Shown here one piece after another: positions 43,028 to 53,605 of a stretch of DNA of 64,000 nucleotides. Under the pieces are notes generated by a model. That model was not told the DNA's origin, made no database searches, and saw only the letters and a program-made list of their open reading frames with translations. The DNA is from Pandoraea iniqua (GTDB lineage Bacteria; Pseudomonadota; Gammaproteobacteria; Burkholderiales; Burkholderiaceae), in contig NZ_CABPSF010000001.1 in the NCBI RefSeq assembly GCF_902459685.1, positions 310,001 through 374,000 of the forward strand. The letters run 5' to 3'. The position numbers were made by a program, and so were the translations under genes. How positions within the stretch are numbered: the stretch's first letter is position 1; every line of letters starts with the position of its first letter.

Positions 43028-43978
43028 TCAGAGGCCGCGGTTTGTGAGCATGCGCCTGAGCAGATTCGAATCGACCCCGGACTGTTGCTGCAACTGTTCC
43101 ATGAAGGTGAAGGGCTGAGCCGTTTGCAGTGCACGGGCGACGCGTGCTGCACGTACGGCGTTCTGGCTCGCTGCCGTGAAGGTGGCGCTGCGCGCGATGT
43201 TAGGGCGTGGCTTAGGCACCGGAGGTTTCGACGCTGCCGTGGTCACGTCCAGCGGTGCCGGCGCCGCTGTGGCCACGTTCGGAAGCGACGCGTTGCGCAG
43301 CATTGGCGTAGGACGCCCGGCGGTTGCTGCGATCGCGACAGGCACCGACCCCGGTGAGCGACGCGGTGCCGCGACCGGCACGGCCACGCCAGCGGCTCGC
43401 CGTGCGGCTTCAACGCTGCTACATAACGCCTCGCGATTCATCTTCGGCGGCAGCGGCGGCGCATTGTCGGGACCACGCGCGAGTTCAGCCAAGATCTCCG
43501 GCAACAGGCTCCAGTCCACCTTGCTCGGCATGGGCGAGGTGTCAACGCTGCTGGCACGGGATCGCGCGTTAGGCGTGGTGGTCTTTGGTGTCGGTGTCGG
43601 TGTCGTGAGCGTGGGCGCGCTAGCTGACCGGGGGCGTTGCGCGGACGACGACTTGCGGGCTTGCGGGGGCGGTGCCGCGTAAGACGTGCGATGCGTTCGC
43701 AACGTCATGACCAAGTTCTGCGCGGCGGGCTTGCTCAGGCGGAGCGAATCTTGTTGGAGCGTTGATTTCGCGCTCTCGCTAAATTTGTTTTCTTTGAGAA
43801 ATTTCAACGCCCGATGCGTTTCCTTCGGATGCAGCAAGTACTGCATGCCCTTGTAGAGCGCGAGCGAACCGTCCTTGCGAATGCCGATGCGCATGTCTTG
43901 CGTATCGAAGGCTCCCGTTCTCAGATATTCCAACGCCGCCGAAGACTGGGTGGCGACCGATTGCAGCGTATTTGACAT
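43028..43978 (-). CDS. Putative effector A: shared N-domain and SH3-type proline motif
   Basis: The 316-residue product has the shared domain at residues 23-61 (AFD, MRIGIRKDGSLALYKG, LLHPKETHRALKFL). A disordered Pro/Ala/Ser/Thr-rich region (about 95-290) contains PPLPPK at 174-179, a class II SH3-ligand pattern, and KPPVPKPRP near 265. A short helical end (FMEQLQQQSG, LLRRMLTNRGL) follows. The PPLPPK resembles the PPLPPR that precedes the YopH phosphatase domain. GAGGAG lies before the ATG at 43978. It is the first gene of the minus-strand effector group; the spacer upstream (43979-44159) should hold the promoter. Confidence 0.7.
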   Translation of the reverse strand: MSNTLQSVATQSSAALEYLRTGAFDTQDMRIGIRKDGSLALYKGMQYLLHPKETHRALKFLKENKFSESAKSTLQQDSLRLSKPAAQNLVMTLRTHRTSYAAPPPQARKSSSAQRPRSASAPTLTTPTPTPKTTTPNARSRASSVDTSPMPSKVDWSLLPEILAELARGPDNAPPLPPKMNREALCSSVEAARRAAGVAVPVAAPRRSPGSVPVAIAATAGRPTPMLRNASLPNVATAAPAPLDVTTAASKPPVPKPRPNIARSATFTAASQNAVRAARVARALQTAQPFTFMEQLQQQSGVDSNLLRRMLTNRGL

Positions 43979-44159
43979 GGCGTAATCTCCTCTTCCAATG
44001 TGACGCACGCGCACGCAGTCCCGCGAGAGACACCGGTGTTCCGGATGCCGCTGGCAAGGGTTTTGTGCCGGGCCGTGCAGGATCAGATTTGGTTTTACGC
44101 GATGCGCCTACCAGCGACTCGCAGATAACGCTCATCGTCGGCGCGGTGAGCGGACGATG

Positions 44160-44191
44160 AAAAACAAACGGCAGAGCGAAGGCTCTGCCGT
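44160..44191 (-). terminator. Intrinsic terminator after rodA
   Basis: On the minus strand CGGCAGAGC and GCTCTGCCG form a perfect 9-bp stem with a 4-base loop, followed by TTTGTTTTT. It separates the cell-shape operon from the effector genes on the same strand. Confidence 0.88.
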
Positions 44192-44252
44192 TGTTGTGGC
44201 GACACGTTGAGAGGGTGTCGCCGGGGTGATGCGCGAGGGACGTTGAGCGCCG

Positions 44253-45404
44253 TCAGCTCTGCATCAATCGCTTCTCGCGCGCGACACTCATCAGAATGCC
44301 CACGCCCAGACCGAGCGTCACGAGCGCCGTACCGCCGTAACTCATGAACGGCAGCGGCACGCCCACCACGGGCAGAATGCCGCTCACCATGCCCATGTTC
44401 ACGAACGCATAGGTGAAGAAGATCATCGTCACGGCCCCCGCGAGCAAGCGGCCGAACAGCGTGGCCCCAGACGCGGCAATCATCAGCCCGCGCGCGACCA
44501 GCAGCAGATACAGCAGAATCAGCACCCCTTCGCCGATCAGCCCGAACTCTTCGGCAAACACGGCGAAGATGAAGTCGGTGTGCTTCTCGGGAATGAATTC
44601 CAGATGCGCCTGCGTGCCCTTGAGCCAGCCTTTGCCCATCGTGCCGCCCGAGCCGATCGCGATCACCGATTGAATCGTGTGGAAGCCCTTGCCCAGCGGA
44701 TCCGACGTGGGGTCGAGCAGCGTGCACACGCGGTGCTTCTGGTAGTCGTGCAGGATGTGCCATTCGACGTCGGGCTGGCAAATCTTGTCTTCGAGCGCGA
44801 GGATCGTGCCGATGCCGATGACTGCGGCGATGAGCACCGGCAGAATCAGCTTCCACGACAACCCGGCCAGATAGATCACGTACAGCCCGGCGGCGGCCAC
44901 CAGCAGGCCGGTGCCCAAGTCGGGCTGCTTGGCGATCAGGCCCACCGGCACGCCGAGCAGCGCGAGCGCGGCCAGATAATCGAACCAGCGGATGTTGCCT
45001 TCGCGTTTCTGGAAGTACCACGCGAGCATCAGCGGCATGGCGATCTTCATGATTTCGGACGGCTGGATCACCATGCCGACATTCAGCCAGCGCTTTGCGC
45101 CCTTCTTCGTCAGACCGAACATGGCGACGGCAATGAGCAGTGCCACCCCGGCCGTGTAGAGCGGCACGGCAAACTTCATCAGTGTCTGGGTGGGCATCAT
45201 GGCGAGCACCCACATCAGGATGAAGGTCAGCACGATGTTGCGGATCTGGTCTTCGACGCGCCCGGGCACGTCGATGCTGGCGCTGTAGAGCGTGACGAGC
45301 CCTACGCACAGCAACAGGAACACGATCAGCGCGAGCGGCTTGTCGAAGGCGACGAACAGGCGCTTGACCTGTTCTTTCCACGTATGTTTGTCGAGCGCCA
45401 TCAT
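44253..45404 (-). CDS. mrdB: Rod-shape peptidoglycan polymerase RodA
   Basis: SEDS-family glycosyltransferase that polymerises glycan strands for cell elongation together with PBP2. The 383-residue product has about ten transmembrane helices. Family stretches include WYFQKREGNIRWFDYLAAL, KQPDLGTGLLVAAAG, FAEEFGLIGEGVL and GVPLPFMSYGGTALVT. Its ATG overlaps the mrdA stop (ATGA), and a terminator follows. Confidence 0.95.
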   Translation of the reverse strand: MMALDKHTWKEQVKRLFVAFDKPLALIVFLLLCVGLVTLYSASIDVPGRVEDQIRNIVLTFILMWVLAMMPTQTLMKFAVPLYTAGVALLIAVAMFGLTKKGAKRWLNVGMVIQPSEIMKIAMPLMLAWYFQKREGNIRWFDYLAALALLGVPVGLIAKQPDLGTGLLVAAAGLYVIYLAGLSWKLILPVLIAAVIGIGTILALEDKICQPDVEWHILHDYQKHRVCTLLDPTSDPLGKGFHTIQSVIAIGSGGTMGKGWLKGTQAHLEFIPEKHTDFIFAVFAEEFGLIGEGVLILLYLLLVARGLMIAASGATLFGRLLAGAVTMIFFTYAFVNMGMVSGILPVVGVPLPFMSYGGTALVTLGLGVGILMSVAREKRLMQS

Positions 45405-47686
45405 GGCGTTCCTCCTTGCGCGCTTTGTGCACGGATCGCCGCACGATGGCGGGCTTCATCGGCAACGGTCGGGCTCACGGCAGGCTGACGCTGCGGCGCT
45501 GGCGGTGCGGGGGGTGCTTTGGCGGTGTTTGCAGCACTCGGCGCTGAGGCTTTGCCATCCGCCGGGCGTGCCGCGCCCGCGACGGCTGCCGAGGCAACCC
45601 CCGTGACACCCGGTCCCGGCGCAACGCGCGAGACCGTCGTGGTGGCCGGGCCGTAGCCCGCCGCCGCACGCAGGCCCAGTTCGGCGGCGCTGGCGGGCGG
45701 TGCATCCGGTGCAGCCGACACGCCCGCAACGCCGGACGCGGCGCCCGCTACCGACGCCCCGGCTTGCAGCGCGGCCGCTTCGGCAGCGCGCTCCTTCGGT
45801 TCGTCCACGAGATAGTAGTCGAGCAGACGGCGTGCCACCGGACCGGCCTGCGCGCCACCCCAACCGGCGTTCTCCACGATCAGCGCGATGGCGATCTTGG
45901 GGTTTTCGGCCGGTGCGAAGGCGATGAACAACGCGTGGTCGCGTTTGAACTCCGGAATCGCGTTGTGGTTGTACTTCTCGTTCTTGCCCAGCGAGTAGAC
46001 CTGCGCCGTCCCGGTCTTGCCACCGGCGTCGTACGGGGCGCCCGCAAACGCCTGACGGCCCGTGCCTTCCTTGATCACGCCGACCATCGCGCGTTTGACG
46101 AAGTCGATGTCGGCCTGCTTGTACGGCAGCCGCGCGCTCTCGTGCGGCACGGTGAGCTGGCGCGAATGCGACACCGGGTCTTCGACCGCTTTCACGAGGT
46201 GAGGCTTCATCACCACGCCGTCGTTGGCCAGCGTGGCGGTGGCGTGGGCGAGTTGCAGAATCGTGAACGAGTTGTAGCCCTGACCGATGCCCAGACTGAT
46301 CGTCTCGCCGTCGTACCACTTCTGCTGCGCGGCCGTTTTGTAGGCTTTGCGCTTCCACTCGGTCGAGGGCAGGATGCCGCGCGCCTCGCCTTCGATGTCG
46401 ATGCCGGTCAACTGGCCGAAGCCGAGCGGCTTCATGAAGTCGTGGATCGCGTTCACGCCGAGGTCGTGCGCGAGCATGTAGTAATACGTGTCGTTCGACA
46501 CCACGATCGAGCGGTACATGTCGATCCAGCCCTGACCGTTGCGCACGTCGTTACGGAACGTGTGATTGCCGAGCGTGAACGAACCCGTGTCCTGAAAGCC
46601 CCAGTTCGTGGTGCGCTTGCCCAGCGTCAGCGCTGCGAGCGCCATGAACGGCTTGTAGGTGGAACCGATCGGGTATGTGCCGCGCAGCGGACGGTTGAGC
46701 AGCGGGCGGTCGGCCGAGTTGTTCAGGGCGTCCCAGTTCTGCTGGTCGATGCCTTCGACGAACATGTTCGGGTCGAAGCTCGGCGCAGAGACGAAGGCGA
46801 GCACGTCACCCGTTTTCGGCTCGATCGCGACCACGGCACCGCGCCGTCCGGCAAATGCCTGCTCGGCGACCTGCTGGAGCTTGATGTCGATCGACAGCAC
46901 CAGATTGTCGCCGGGCGTGGCAGGCGTGCGCGAGATCGTGCGCACCGGCCGGCCGCCGGCGGTCACTTCGATTTCTTCGAAGCCGGTGATGCCGTGCAAC
47001 TGCGTCTCGTAGCTCTGTTCCACGCCGATCTTGCCGACGTAGTCCGTGCCCTTGTAGTTGTTCACGTCGCGGCGGATGTCGTACTTCGCGCTGTCGCTGT
47101 CGTTCTCGTCGCTCATCGCCTCGATGCGCTGGCGATCGCGCAGCGAAATCCGGCCGATGTAGCCGATCACGTGCGCGGCAGTCTCGCCCAGCGGATATTG
47201 CCGGAACAGACGCGCGTGCACGTCCACGCCGGGGAAGCGGAAGCGTTGCGCGGTAAAGCGGGCCACTTCGTCGTCGGTCAGGCGCGTGCGGATCGGCAGG
47301 CTCTCGAAGCTCTTGCTGTCGTCCATAAGCTTCTTGAAGCGGGCGCGGTCGCGCGGCGTGATGTCGATCACGTCGGACAGATCGGTAATCAGATCTTCGA
47401 GCGGACGGCCGATCTTCGACGGCGTGATTTCCAGCGTGTAAGCCGAATAGTTGCGCGCGAGCACCACGCCGTTGCGGTCCATGATCACGCCGCGGTTGGG
47501 CACGATCGGGGCGAGCGAGACGCGGTTTTCGTCGGCTTGCAGGGCGTACTGATTGTGGCGGAAGACTTGCAGATAGACGAAGCGGACCGCGAGCAGGCTG
47601 AAGCAGATCAGCACGAAGAGCGCGGCCGCCGTCACCCGCAGGTGAAACGTCTGTAGTTGCTGCTGGGGATTCTTGAACTCGGTCAT
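45401..47686 (-). CDS. mrdA: Penicillin-binding protein 2 with long Ala/Pro-rich tail
   Basis: Elongation-specific transpeptidase. The 761-residue product has one N-terminal membrane anchor (about 20-40), a dimerisation/pedestal domain and a transpeptidase domain. The active-site Ser342 is in STYK (342-345) and the KTG motif is at 557-559. Conserved PBP2 sequence ends near residue 635. The last 125 or so residues are Ala/Pro/Gly-rich low complexity, making it clearly longer than E. coli PBP2 (633). It lies between mreD and rodA, the usual mre-mrd arrangement. Confidence 0.95.
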   Translation of the reverse strand: MTEFKNPQQQLQTFHLRVTAAALFVLICFSLLAVRFVYLQVFRHNQYALQADENRVSLAPIVPNRGVIMDRNGVVLARNYSAYTLEITPSKIGRPLEDLITDLSDVIDITPRDRARFKKLMDDSKSFESLPIRTRLTDDEVARFTAQRFRFPGVDVHARLFRQYPLGETAAHVIGYIGRISLRDRQRIEAMSDENDSDSAKYDIRRDVNNYKGTDYVGKIGVEQSYETQLHGITGFEEIEVTAGGRPVRTISRTPATPGDNLVLSIDIKLQQVAEQAFAGRRGAVVAIEPKTGDVLAFVSAPSFDPNMFVEGIDQQNWDALNNSADRPLLNRPLRGTYPIGSTYKPFMALAALTLGKRTTNWGFQDTGSFTLGNHTFRNDVRNGQGWIDMYRSIVVSNDTYYYMLAHDLGVNAIHDFMKPLGFGQLTGIDIEGEARGILPSTEWKRKAYKTAAQQKWYDGETISLGIGQGYNSFTILQLAHATATLANDGVVMKPHLVKAVEDPVSHSRQLTVPHESARLPYKQADIDFVKRAMVGVIKEGTGRQAFAGAPYDAGGKTGTAQVYSLGKNEKYNHNAIPEFKRDHALFIAFAPAENPKIAIALIVENAGWGGAQAGPVARRLLDYYLVDEPKERAAEAAALQAGASVAGAASGVAGVSAAPDAPPASAAELGLRAAAGYGPATTTVSRVAPGPGVTGVASAAVAGAARPADGKASAPSAANTAKAPPAPPAPQRQPAVSPTVADEARHRAAIRAQSAQGGTP

Positions 47687-47738
47687 GCTGGCGGGTACGG
47701 GCGGGCCATGGTGGTGCGATCGTTCGGGTGGTGGCCCA

Positions 47739-48251
47739 TCAGATCGGACGCGTGTCGTCGCGGTCGACGGCGCGCTTCTGAGGCGCCAGCAGCAGGATAC
47801 TGATCACGGGCCAGAGCAGCGCTTCGACGAAGCTGGCGGCCAGCGGCCACCATCCCGGAAACGCAGCACCCGTGGCGAGCCGGATGATGAACGGCACCAC
47901 GTGGGCAAGTAACAGCAACGGCAAGACAGTCAACGCCTGACCGAGCAGCGTGAAAAACAGTACCCGGCGGTGGATCATGATAGCGCCGTACGACAGCAGC
48001 GTGTAAGCGAGCGCATGCTCACCCAGCAAGCCGGCGTTGTGCACGTCCATGAGCAGGCCGACGAGGAACGCCACGCCCATGCCGACTTTGCGCGGCTGGT
48101 GGATGTTCCAGAACATCAGCACGAGCGCGACAAAGTCGGGCATGGCGGGGGCATGGCCCCACGGCATCAGGTTGACCAGAAACGCCACCACGAGACTGAG
48201 CGTGATGAAGTACGGATTGACCGGCAGCAGGATGTATTGCGGTCGTGGCAT
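47739..48251 (-). CDS. mreD: Rod-shape protein MreD
   Basis: Inner-membrane component of the elongasome. The 170-residue product has five or six hydrophobic helices and typical stretches such as LVAFLVNLMPWG, VGMGVAFLVGLLMDVHNAGLLG and HALAYTLLSYGAIMIHRR. It is nine bases after mreC and 52 bases before mrdA. Confidence 0.94.
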   Translation of the reverse strand: MPRPQYILLPVNPYFITLSLVVAFLVNLMPWGHAPAMPDFVALVLMFWNIHQPRKVGMGVAFLVGLLMDVHNAGLLGEHALAYTLLSYGAIMIHRRVLFFTLLGQALTVLPLLLLAHVVPFIIRLATGAAFPGWWPLAASFVEALLWPVISILLLAPQKRAVDRDDTRPI

Positions 48252-48260
48252 GTCGATTCC

Positions 48261-49229
48261 TTAGTGGCCTTTCTTGAGGGACGGCGTGCGCTTCGGATCG
48301 GCACGCGTGGCACCCTTCTGGCCGGGCTTTTCACCGCTGGCCGACGGATCGGAGGCGCGCGCGAGATCGGCGGCGGCGTCCGGATGCAGGGCGAGCGGCG
48401 TGGTGTATTGCAGGACCAGCACCTGGCGCTGGCTGCGAAGGTTGGCGACCGGCTGGCACAGGATGCGTGCGAAGGCGGTGTCCGAGACACGATCGACCTT
48501 GGTGATGCGGGCCACGGGCAGACCGGCCGGGTAGATGCCGTCCAGACCGCTGGTGGCGATTTCGTCGCCGACCTTCACGTCCGCAGACAGCGGGATGAAG
48601 CGCAGATCGAGCACGTCGCCGCGCAGGCCGCCGTAAATCACGCTGTGCACGCCGCTGCGGGTGACTTGCACGGGCACAGCCTGTTCCTTGTCGGTCAGCA
48701 GCGTCACTTCGCTTTGCAGCAGGAACACGCGCGAGACCTGACCGAGCAGGCCCTGCTCGGTAACGACCGGCGCGCCAAGCTTCACGCCATGCTTCGTGCC
48801 GCGATCGATGACCACGCGCTGCGTGAACGGGTCACGCGTGTCGTACTCGATTTCGGCGGGAATGCTGGGTACCGGCAGGCGTTCGCGCAGCGTGAGCAAC
48901 TGGCGCAGGTGTTCGTTCTCGGCGACGAGCTGATTGTTGCGCTGGGCTTGGACTGCGAGTTCGAGGTTTTTCTCGCGCAGTGTGCCGTTCTCGGTCGTGA
49001 GCTGGTTTTCCGTCGAGAAGAAGCCTGCGACGTTCAGGATGGCATCGCGCGGCAGCAGCATCATGCGCTGGACGGGATAGAGGGCGGTACCGACGACAGT
49101 GCGCACTCGCTCGAGCGTGTTGTAGTGCGAGTCGACCACGAGCAGGCCGATGGCGAGCGCGACAAAACAGATCAGCCGGGCCAACGCCGACGGACCCTGT
49201 TTGAACAGTGGCGGCGGACTGTACTGCAT
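48261..49229 (-). CDS. mreC: Rod-shape protein MreC
   Basis: Periplasmic scaffold that activates PBP2. The 322-residue product has one N-terminal membrane helix (about 17-37), a coiled coil (about 65-105, with TENGTLREKNLELAVQAQ) and paired beta domains (about 110-275). The C-terminal 45 residues are charged low complexity (ending PSLKKGH). It lies between mreB (184 bases upstream) and mreD. Confidence 0.94.
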   Translation of the reverse strand: MQYSPPPLFKQGPSALARLICFVALAIGLLVVDSHYNTLERVRTVVGTALYPVQRMMLLPRDAILNVAGFFSTENQLTTENGTLREKNLELAVQAQRNNQLVAENEHLRQLLTLRERLPVPSIPAEIEYDTRDPFTQRVVIDRGTKHGVKLGAPVVTEQGLLGQVSRVFLLQSEVTLLTDKEQAVPVQVTRSGVHSVIYGGLRGDVLDLRFIPLSADVKVGDEIATSGLDGIYPAGLPVARITKVDRVSDTAFARILCQPVANLRSQRQVLVLQYTTPLALHPDAAADLARASDPSASGEKPGQKGATRADPKRTPSLKKGH

Positions 49230-49413
49230 GGTGGGCCCTTCAGGGGAGCACGCGCAGCAAGGCGCTGCGGTGCGCGAATGGTGTCAGTCGGGCGCGACCG
49301 GGTGGCATGGCAATGCCCCCCGTGCGCGTATGAGTGCAGCGTAGCCCGTCCGGTCTGGCGGGGTGTGGATGGTGTTGCCCCACCGCGCCGGACGACGGAC
49401 CACGCACGTTGGC

Positions 49414-51006
<1,593 letters not shown>

Positions 51007-51306
51007 ATGGCTTTGAATCTCTCCGACGTCAAACGCATCGCTCATCTCGCACGTCTGGAGCTGGCGGATGACGAGGCGGCTCACATGGAAAAGGAGCTCA
51101 ACGGCTTCTTCGCGCTCGTCGAGCAGATGCAGTCGGTCGACACGACCGGCGTCGCTCCCCTCGCGCATCCGATTGAGCAAATTCAGGCAGTTGCCCAGCG
51201 ACTGCGTACCGATGCCGTGACCGAAGTGGTCGATCGCGACGCCAATCAGCGTCCGGCACCTGCGGTTCAGGACGGCCTGTATCTGGTGCCGAAGGTCATC
51301 GAGTGA
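51007..51306 (+). CDS. gatC: Aspartyl/glutamyl-tRNA amidotransferase subunit C
   Basis: Small structural subunit of GatCAB, which converts misacylated Glu-tRNAGln and Asp-tRNAAsn. The 99-residue product has the typical start [15 protein letters not shown] and the conserved VAPLAHP segment. It is followed by gatA after 154 bases and belongs to the gatC-gatA-gatB group. Confidence 0.95.
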   Translation: MALNLSDVKRIAHLARLELADDEAAHMEKELNGFFALVEQMQSVDTTGVAPLAHPIEQIQAVAQRLRTDAVTEVVDRDANQRPAPAVQDGLYLVPKVIE

Positions 51307-51460
51307 CAACCGCCGCGCGCAACTGCACCGGGTTATCCGGTCACTGCGCGACACGTTACGGCGCGCCGGCGTTACGTGCACTACATGCATTACATGCGTT
51401 AGCTGCGTGAATACGCCCATCGCGCCCCGTCACTCCCTCATGCGCTCTATTGCCGCCACC

Positions 51461-52951
51461 ATGGAACAAGATCTGATTCATTTGCAGGACCTGCGCGCCG
51501 CGCTCGACGCTAAGCGCGTATCGAGCGTCGAGCTCACGCAACACTATCTGTCGCGCATCGCCGATGCAGCCGACCTCAACGCCTTCGTGCAGGTCGACGC
51601 CGAGGCCAGCCTCGCCCAAGCCCGTGCCGCCGACGCGCGCATTGCCGCCGGTGAAGGGGCTAACCGTCCGCTGCTGGGCATTCCCGTCGCGCACAAGGAC
51701 GTGTTCGTCACGCGCGGCTGGCGCAGCACCGCCGGCTCGCGCATGCTCGAAAACTATGTGAGCCCGTACGATGCCGCCGTGGTCGAGCGTCTGTCCGGTG
51801 CCGGTATGGTCACGCTCGGCAAGACCAACATGGACGAGTTCGCGATGGGCTCGTCGAATGAAAACTCGTACTTCGGTCCGGTGAAAAACCCGTGGGACAA
51901 GCGCGCCGTGCCCGGCGGCTCGTCGGGCGGCTCGGCCGCGGCCGTGGCGGCACGCCTCGCGCCCGTGGCTACGGGCACGGATACCGGCGGCTCGATTCGC
52001 CAACCGGCCGCGTTCTGCGGTGTGACCGGCATCAAGCCGACGTATGGCCGCGTGTCGCGTTACGGCATGATCGCCTTCGCATCGTCGCTCGATCAGGGCG
52101 GCCCGTTCGGCCATAGCGCCGCAGACTGCGCGTGGATGCTCAACGGCATGGCCGGTTTCGATGCCCGCGATTCCACCAGTCTGGAGCGCGCCGACGAGGA
52201 CTTCGCGCGCGGTCTGGGCAAGCCGCTCGACGGCGCCACCGCCGACAAGCCGCTCGCCGGTCTGCGTATCGGTCTGCCGGCCGAGTACTTCGGTGAAGGG
52301 CTCGACGCCGACGTGCGCGAAGCCATCGACAACGCGCTGGCCGAATTCGAGAAGCTCGGCGCCGTGCGCGTGCCGGTGACGCTGCCGAAAACCGAGCTGT
52401 CGATCCCCGTTTATTACGTACTCGCCCCGGCGGAAGCCTCGTCGAACCTGTCGCGCTTCGATGGCGTGCGTTTCGGCCATCGCGCGGCCGAGTACGGCGA
52501 TCTGCTCGACATGTACAAGAAGTCGCGTGCCGAAGGCTTCGGCACCGAAGTGAAGCGCCGCATTCTGGTGGGCGCGTATGTGCTGTCGCATGGCTACTAC
52601 GACGCGTACTACCTGCAGGCGCAGAAGATTCGCCGCCTGATCGCGCAGGACTTCCAGAACGCGTTTGCCCAGTGCGACGTGATCATGGGCCCGGTCGCGC
52701 CGTCGGTCGCTTGGAACCTCGGCGAAAAGAGCGCCGACCCGGTGCAGATGTATCTGGCCGATATCTACACGCTGTCGGTGAGTCTGGCCGGTCTGCCGGG
52801 CATGAGCCTGCCGGTGGGACAGGGCCGCGAATCGCGTCCGGTCGGTCTGCAAATGATCGGTAATTACTTCGACGAAGCCCGCCTGCTGCAAGTGGCCGAC
52901 GCGTTCCAGCGCGCGACCGACTGGCACAAGCGCGCGCCGGCGGGCGTATAA
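51461..52951 (+). CDS. gatA: Aspartyl/glutamyl-tRNA amidotransferase subunit A
   Basis: Amidase subunit that releases ammonia from glutamine. The 496-residue product has the amidase signature with the catalytic Ser-cisSer-Lys triad: Lys in PVAHKD, serines in [18 protein letters not shown] and [12 protein letters not shown] start it at the ATG at 51461, where it reads [18 protein letters not shown]. An upstream GTG at 51407 would add 18 unlikely residues. Confidence 0.95.
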   Translation: MEQDLIHLQDLRAALDAKRVSSVELTQHYLSRIADAADLNAFVQVDAEASLAQARAADARIAAGEGANRPLLGIPVAHKDVFVTRGWRSTAGSRMLENYVSPYDAAVVERLSGAGMVTLGKTNMDEFAMGSSNENSYFGPVKNPWDKRAVPGGSSGGSAAAVAARLAPVATGTDTGGSIRQPAAFCGVTGIKPTYGRVSRYGMIAFASSLDQGGPFGHSAADCAWMLNGMAGFDARDSTSLERADEDFARGLGKPLDGATADKPLAGLRIGLPAEYFGEGLDADVREAIDNALAEFEKLGAVRVPVTLPKTELSIPVYYVLAPAEASSNLSRFDGVRFGHRAAEYGDLLDMYKKSRAEGFGTEVKRRILVGAYVLSHGYYDAYYLQAQKIRRLIAQDFQNAFAQCDVIMGPVAPSVAWNLGEKSADPVQMYLADIYTLSVSLAGLPGMSLPVGQGRESRPVGLQMIGNYFDEARLLQVADAFQRATDWHKRAPAGV

Positions 52952-52953
52952 CG

Positions 52954-53487
52954 ATGGCCCGCCAGCGCGTTGTGACTTCGCCCCTCGCCGGTACTGCCGG
53001 CGACCGTGCGCGTCCCGCTGCCACGAGGCAGCGCGTGGGCCGTCTGGCGGCACTGGCCGGATTGGCCGCGACCGTGCTCACGCTCGCGTCGTGTAGTCTG
53101 CCGTTCAGCCGTCCTACGCCAATTGCGTACCGCGAAATCAATCTGTCGGGCTATTGCTCGCAGACGGACGAAGACGGTTTTCGCGAGCAGGCGACGTTGA
53201 AGGTGTCGGCCAATCAGGTGCAGGCACTCGACTGGCGCTTGTGGGTGGGTAAGCGCGGCAGTTGCCACTTCAATCTGGCGGATTTTCATCAGACGCAATC
53301 GCGCCCGAGTATCGAGTTGCGCGCGAACAGCGGCAGTTGCAAGCTGCTGATCTGGCAAGACCCGGGCAACGTGACGATCGGTCACGCGAACTGCGAGGCG
53401 TATTGCACGCCGGGCGTCTATGAGAACGCGTGGCCCGTGAGCTTCGATCCGCGCTCGGGCATTTGCGCGGCGGGCACGCGCCGGTAA
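52954..53487 (+). CDS. Putative lipoprotein between gatA and gatB
   Basis: Function unknown. A hydrophobic segment ends in the lipobox LASC at about residue 47, followed by a domain with six cysteines (GYCSQ, RGSCHF, SGSCKLL, HANCEAYC). This suggests a disulfide-bonded outer-membrane or periplasmic lipoprotein. The ATG at 52954 follows gatA by two bases but leaves a long prefix and has no ribosome binding site. GTG at 53035, with GAGG upstream, gives a normal 20-residue lipoprotein signal (MGRLAALAGLAATVLTLASC) and may be the true start. Confidence 0.75.
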   Translation: MARQRVVTSPLAGTAGDRARPAATRQRVGRLAALAGLAATVLTLASCSLPFSRPTPIAYREINLSGYCSQTDEDGFREQATLKVSANQVQALDWRLWVGKRGSCHFNLADFHQTQSRPSIELRANSGSCKLLIWQDPGNVTIGHANCEAYCTPGVYENAWPVSFDPRSGICAAGTRR

Positions 53488-53605
53488 TTTGACGAACAGG
53501 CGGGGACGTTTGCCGGGGACATCGCACAACGCGATACCGGTGACGAACCCGCAGCAACGGCAGGGCGAGCGCGCCGTGCCGACAAGCTAAGACAGGGTGA
53601 ACCTT

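Noticed and set aside
45764-47656. 630-codon + strand frame opposite mrdA
   Set aside because: mrdA has unmistakable transpeptidase motifs; the opposite frame is a composition artefact.
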